Shown here in pieces: positions 62,140-63,739 of a stretch of 63,739 nucleotides of DNA; the first letter of the stretch is position 1; each line of letters begins with the position of its first letter. This stretch comes from Nocardia arizonensis (GTDB taxonomy: Bacteria > Actinomycetota > Actinomycetes > Mycobacteriales > Mycobacteriaceae). Both the position numbers and the translations under genes were made by a program. The stretch is from assembly GCF_001310275.1 (NCBI RefSeq), contig NZ_LGYZ01000030.1:1-63739 (forward strand), given 5' to 3'. Under the pieces are notes generated by a model that saw only the letters and a list, made by a program, of their open reading frames with translations, made no database searches and had not been told where the DNA came from.

Positions 62140-63321
62140 TCAATATTCGAGGTGAACGAGGTCCGCAAGCTCGCGCATTTCCTCGGTCAGAGTGCGGCGG
62201 CGCTCGATCATGGCGCCGACGATGTCGCGCGAATAGCGCTGTTGCACGATCCATTCCGGCGCCTTGCTGGCGAGGTCGCCGAGCGTGCCCATGGCGTCGC
62301 CCCAGTTGCCGAGCTGCTGGTGTGCGTTGGCAACGTCGAGCCGGTGGCGCAGGCGCCCGGCGGCGCCGGGCAGCAGTTTCGCCGGCGGCGTGCGCTCGGC
62401 GATTTCGAGCGCGAGCCGCGGCTGCTCGGTGAGCGCGGCGGCCTCGACCGCGACGTGCTCGACCGTGATCGGCCCGAACTGCCTCGTGGTCGACGCCTCG
62501 GTAAGCACCTCGCGGCCGATCCGGCTCGCGGCGGCGCGGGCGAGGCCGATCGCGTCCTCGTACTCGTGCATCCTGTTGTCGCGCACGGCGATCGTGGCGA
62601 CGAACAGCCACAACCGGCCCCATGCGGCGAGCTGTGCGAGCGAGGCGCGCGAGAACTTCGGCTCGATCCGGTCCGCCCATTCGAGCGCCAGCGCCCGCGC
62701 GGGGTCGAGGTGGCCCTGTCGCAGCTCGCCCCATACGCGCGTTGCGACCGCGGCGGCGGCCGTCGTCTCGTCGTCGGCCGCCTCGATCGCCTGATCGAGC
62801 ACGAGCGCGGCGTCGTCCCATTGCCGATTCTGGGTGAGCAGCCACCCGACCATGCCGAGCGAGTGCGACCGCAGGCCGCGGTCGTCGATAGTCGCCGAGT
62901 CGCGCAGCAGCGCGGGCACGGCCGCGGCCATCTCGGCGTATCGGTGCGCGGCCATCTCGCCTTGTAGGCGCAGCAGCTCGGCGCGCACCTCGGCGGCCGT
63001 GGCCGGTTCGCCGTCGGCCTCGGGCGGCGCGGCGAGTGCGTGCCGTACCGGCTCCCAGACATCGAGCGTCGCCGCGTCGGCCGGTTCGCCGTCGCCCTGG
63101 CCGACGCCCTGTAGGGCCGATGTCGTGACGCCGAGCGCGCCCGCGATCTTGCGCAGCGTGGCGAGCCTCGGGTTCAGGCACGACGGGTCGCGGTTCTCGA
63201 GCTTGGAGACGTACGACGGCGAGAGATTCGCGCGGGCGGCGAGCTCGGGCTGCGTGAGGCCGCGCCGCTTGCGGATCGCGGCGACTCGGTCGGCGAGGTC
63301 GCGGTCGGTATGATCGGGCAC
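62140..63321 (-). CDS. XRE-HTH regulator with long TPR-like C-terminal domain
   Basis: 393 aa. HTH at 8-68: LADRVAAIRKRRGLTQPELA, NLSPSYVSKLENRDP, IAGALGVTTSALQGV. The remaining ~310 residues are helical repeats resembling the tetratricopeptide sensor domains of Streptomyces and RRNPP-like regulators (SLGMVGWLLTQNRQWDDAAL, DVANAHQQLGNWGDAMGTLG). Lies nearest attR, read into the prophage, so is expected to be expressed in the lysogen. May sense a peptide; not shown. Confidence 0.85.
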   Translation of the reverse strand: MPDHTDRDLADRVAAIRKRRGLTQPELAARANLSPSYVSKLENRDPSCLNPRLATLRKIAGALGVTTSALQGVGQGDGEPADAATLDVWEPVRHALAAPPEADGEPATAAEVRAELLRLQGEMAAHRYAEMAAAVPALLRDSATIDDRGLRSHSLGMVGWLLTQNRQWDDAALVLDQAIEAADDETTAAAAVATRVWGELRQGHLDPARALALEWADRIEPKFSRASLAQLAAWGRLWLFVATIAVRDNRMHEYEDAIGLARAAASRIGREVLTEASTTRQFGPITVEHVAVEAAALTEQPRLALEIAERTPPAKLLPGAAGRLRHRLDVANAHQQLGNWGDAMGTLGDLASKAPEWIVQQRYSRDIVGAMIERRRTLTEEMRELADLVHLEY

Positions 63322-63345
63322 GATTCCTCCGGTTCAGGAGTCCCG

Positions 63346-63378
63346 GACCCCCGCACGGTGGCAGCCGTCGCGGGGGTC
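63346..63378. repeat. Compound hairpin upstream of the HTH/TPR gene
   Basis: GACCCCCGC (63346-63354) pairs with GCGGGGGTC (63370-63378), enclosing a second stem ACGG/CCGT. Its distance of about 25 bp from the start suits an operator or an RNA leader. Confidence 0.5.
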
Positions 63379-63448
63379 ATTTCTGCTCAGGGTACGCCCC
63401 GACCGGGTGTGGACGCGGTCCACAAACGGGGCTATTCTCCCTTCACAG

Positions 63449-63488
63449 TATCCCAAGGAATCCCGAACTATCCCAAGGAATCCCAAGG
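63449..63488 (+). repeat. Direct repeats near attR, candidate integrase arm sites
   Basis: TATCCCAAGGAATCCC occurs at 63449-63464 and 63469-63484, exactly 20 bp apart; TCCCAAGG repeats again at 63481. GTCCACA motifs also occur at 63418-63424 and, on the left, at 22720-22726 and 22732-22738. Arm-type sites for tyrosine integrases are typically such short direct repeats. Confidence 0.6.
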
Positions 63489-63517
63489 TCGCGGGTTGTG
63501 AGCAGGGGAAATACAGC

Positions 63518-63540
63518 GGTTCAAGTCCCCCTTCGCCCAC
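63518..63540 (+). repeat. attR core (23-bp direct repeat)
   Basis: Identical to 22648-22670. It marks the right end of the prophage; host sequence resumes at 63541. Confidence 0.95.
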
Positions 63541-63561
63541 TCCACTCGATGGATGGCCCAT

Positions 63562-63579
63562 GCCCACAAGGGTGTGGGC
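63562..63579 (+). terminator. Displaced tRNA-Leu terminator
   Basis: GCCCACA (63562-63568) pairs with TGTGGGC (63573-63579), followed by a T-rich run (CGTTTCTCGTTT). Before integration it lay just downstream of tRNA-Leu. Confidence 0.65.
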
Positions 63580-63601
63580 CGTTTCTCGTTTCGTCCTTCT
63601 T

Positions 63602-63739
63602 GTGGGGGCGAAGCCCCCACACCCCACCCGGCGGGGCTGCGCCCCCCGGACCCCCCGTTTTGGGGGCTGCGCCCCCTTGCCCCCTTTTGCTTTACCGAGT
63701 GGTCGGTGGGGTGTGGTCGGTGGGGTGTGGGGTGCGGGG
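63602..63739. repeat. GC-rich palindromic repeat cluster (host)
   Basis: GTGGGGGCGAAGCCCCCAC is a perfect hairpin; GGGGCTGCGCCCC and GGGGGCTGCGCCCCC follow, then GTCGGTGGGGTGTGG repeats at the edge. Such GGGGC-N3-GCCCC palindromes are dispersed in Nocardia- and Rhodococcus-type genomes. No gene is seen. Confidence 0.6.

Larger units (their letters stand above)
22648..63540 (+). mobile_element. Integrated siphovirus-type prophage, 40,870 bp between att cores
   Basis: Flanked by 23-bp attL and attR. It contains a complete set of modules in the usual order: integrase, immunity, early/replication, HNH-terminase, HK97-type head, long non-contractile tail with tape measure, lysis, tail proteins and an accessory block. 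No disrupted structural gene is seen, so it may be inducible. No tRNA genes or insertion sequences lie inside. The codon use and GC content are close to the host. Confidence 0.95.

Noticed and set aside
63518..63540. A second tRNA-Leu at the right end
   Set aside because: Only the 3' 22 bases of a tRNA are present; it is the attR core.

Overview
The window is a piece of a high-GC mycolic-acid actinobacterial chromosome, most like Nocardia or a close relative such as Rhodococcus. The evidence is the cell-division and signalling locus crgA - trpG - pknB - pknA - pbpA - rodA - pstP - fhaB - fhaA followed by a leucine tRNA, the frequent GTG starts, leaderless starts, and GGGGCGAAGCCCC-type palindromes at the right edge. 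No species call is possible from the sequence alone. An apparently complete temperate siphovirus is integrated in the 3' end of the tRNA.

Positions 1-10500 are chromosomal accessory and core genes: the C-terminal part of an RHS-repeat protein without a visible N-terminus, a short GntR regulator, a YefM/YoeB toxin-antitoxin pair, a DUF1275 membrane protein, an acyl-CoA-dehydrogenase-like protein, a DrrAB-type ABC exporter, the decayed remains of ppiA, a rhomboid protease, a PH-domain membrane protein and CrgA. Positions 10500-22340 hold trpG/pabA, a separated RibD-like reductase and deaminase pair, and the minus-strand serine/threonine-kinase operon (fhaA separately, then fhaB-pstP-rodA-pbpA-pknA-pknB with stop/start overlaps). 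These genes coordinate peptidoglycan synthesis and division: PknA/PknB phosphorylate, PstP reverses this, FHA proteins read the phosphothreonines, and RodA/PbpA polymerise and crosslink the wall.

Positions 22648-63540 are the prophage. A 23-bp direct repeat, the T-arm and acceptor end of tRNA-Leu(CAG), flanks it, so the excised circle would be 40,870 bp. Left to right: tyrosine integrase; a strong terminator; an SOS (LexA-type) box with a tiny gene convergent to the repressor; divergent repressor and Cro-like genes with leaderless promoters and an operator palindrome; an early operon of small, translationally coupled genes, with a WhiB-like protein, two DNA methyltransferases, a RecE-like nuclease plus RecT, a clamp-like protein, a replication HTH protein, a 22-bp iteron array with DnaA boxes (candidate origin), and a RusA-like nuclease; then HNH, terminase, portal, protease, capsid, connector genes, major tail protein, tail chaperones with a -1 frameshift site, tape measure, tail tip, amidase, two holin candidates, and further tail proteins. 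A minus-strand block (60842-63321) with an HTH/TPR-like regulator and four small proteins lies next to attR and may be expressed in the lysogen.

The most interesting signals are the iteron origin embedded out of phase in a coding region (33875-34210), the SOS-box arrangement convergent with the repressor (24849-25493), the region of the C5 methyltransferase that looks coding in two frames (29172-29486), the repeated AACCACGCCA motif ahead of late genes, and the uncharacterised attR-side block.
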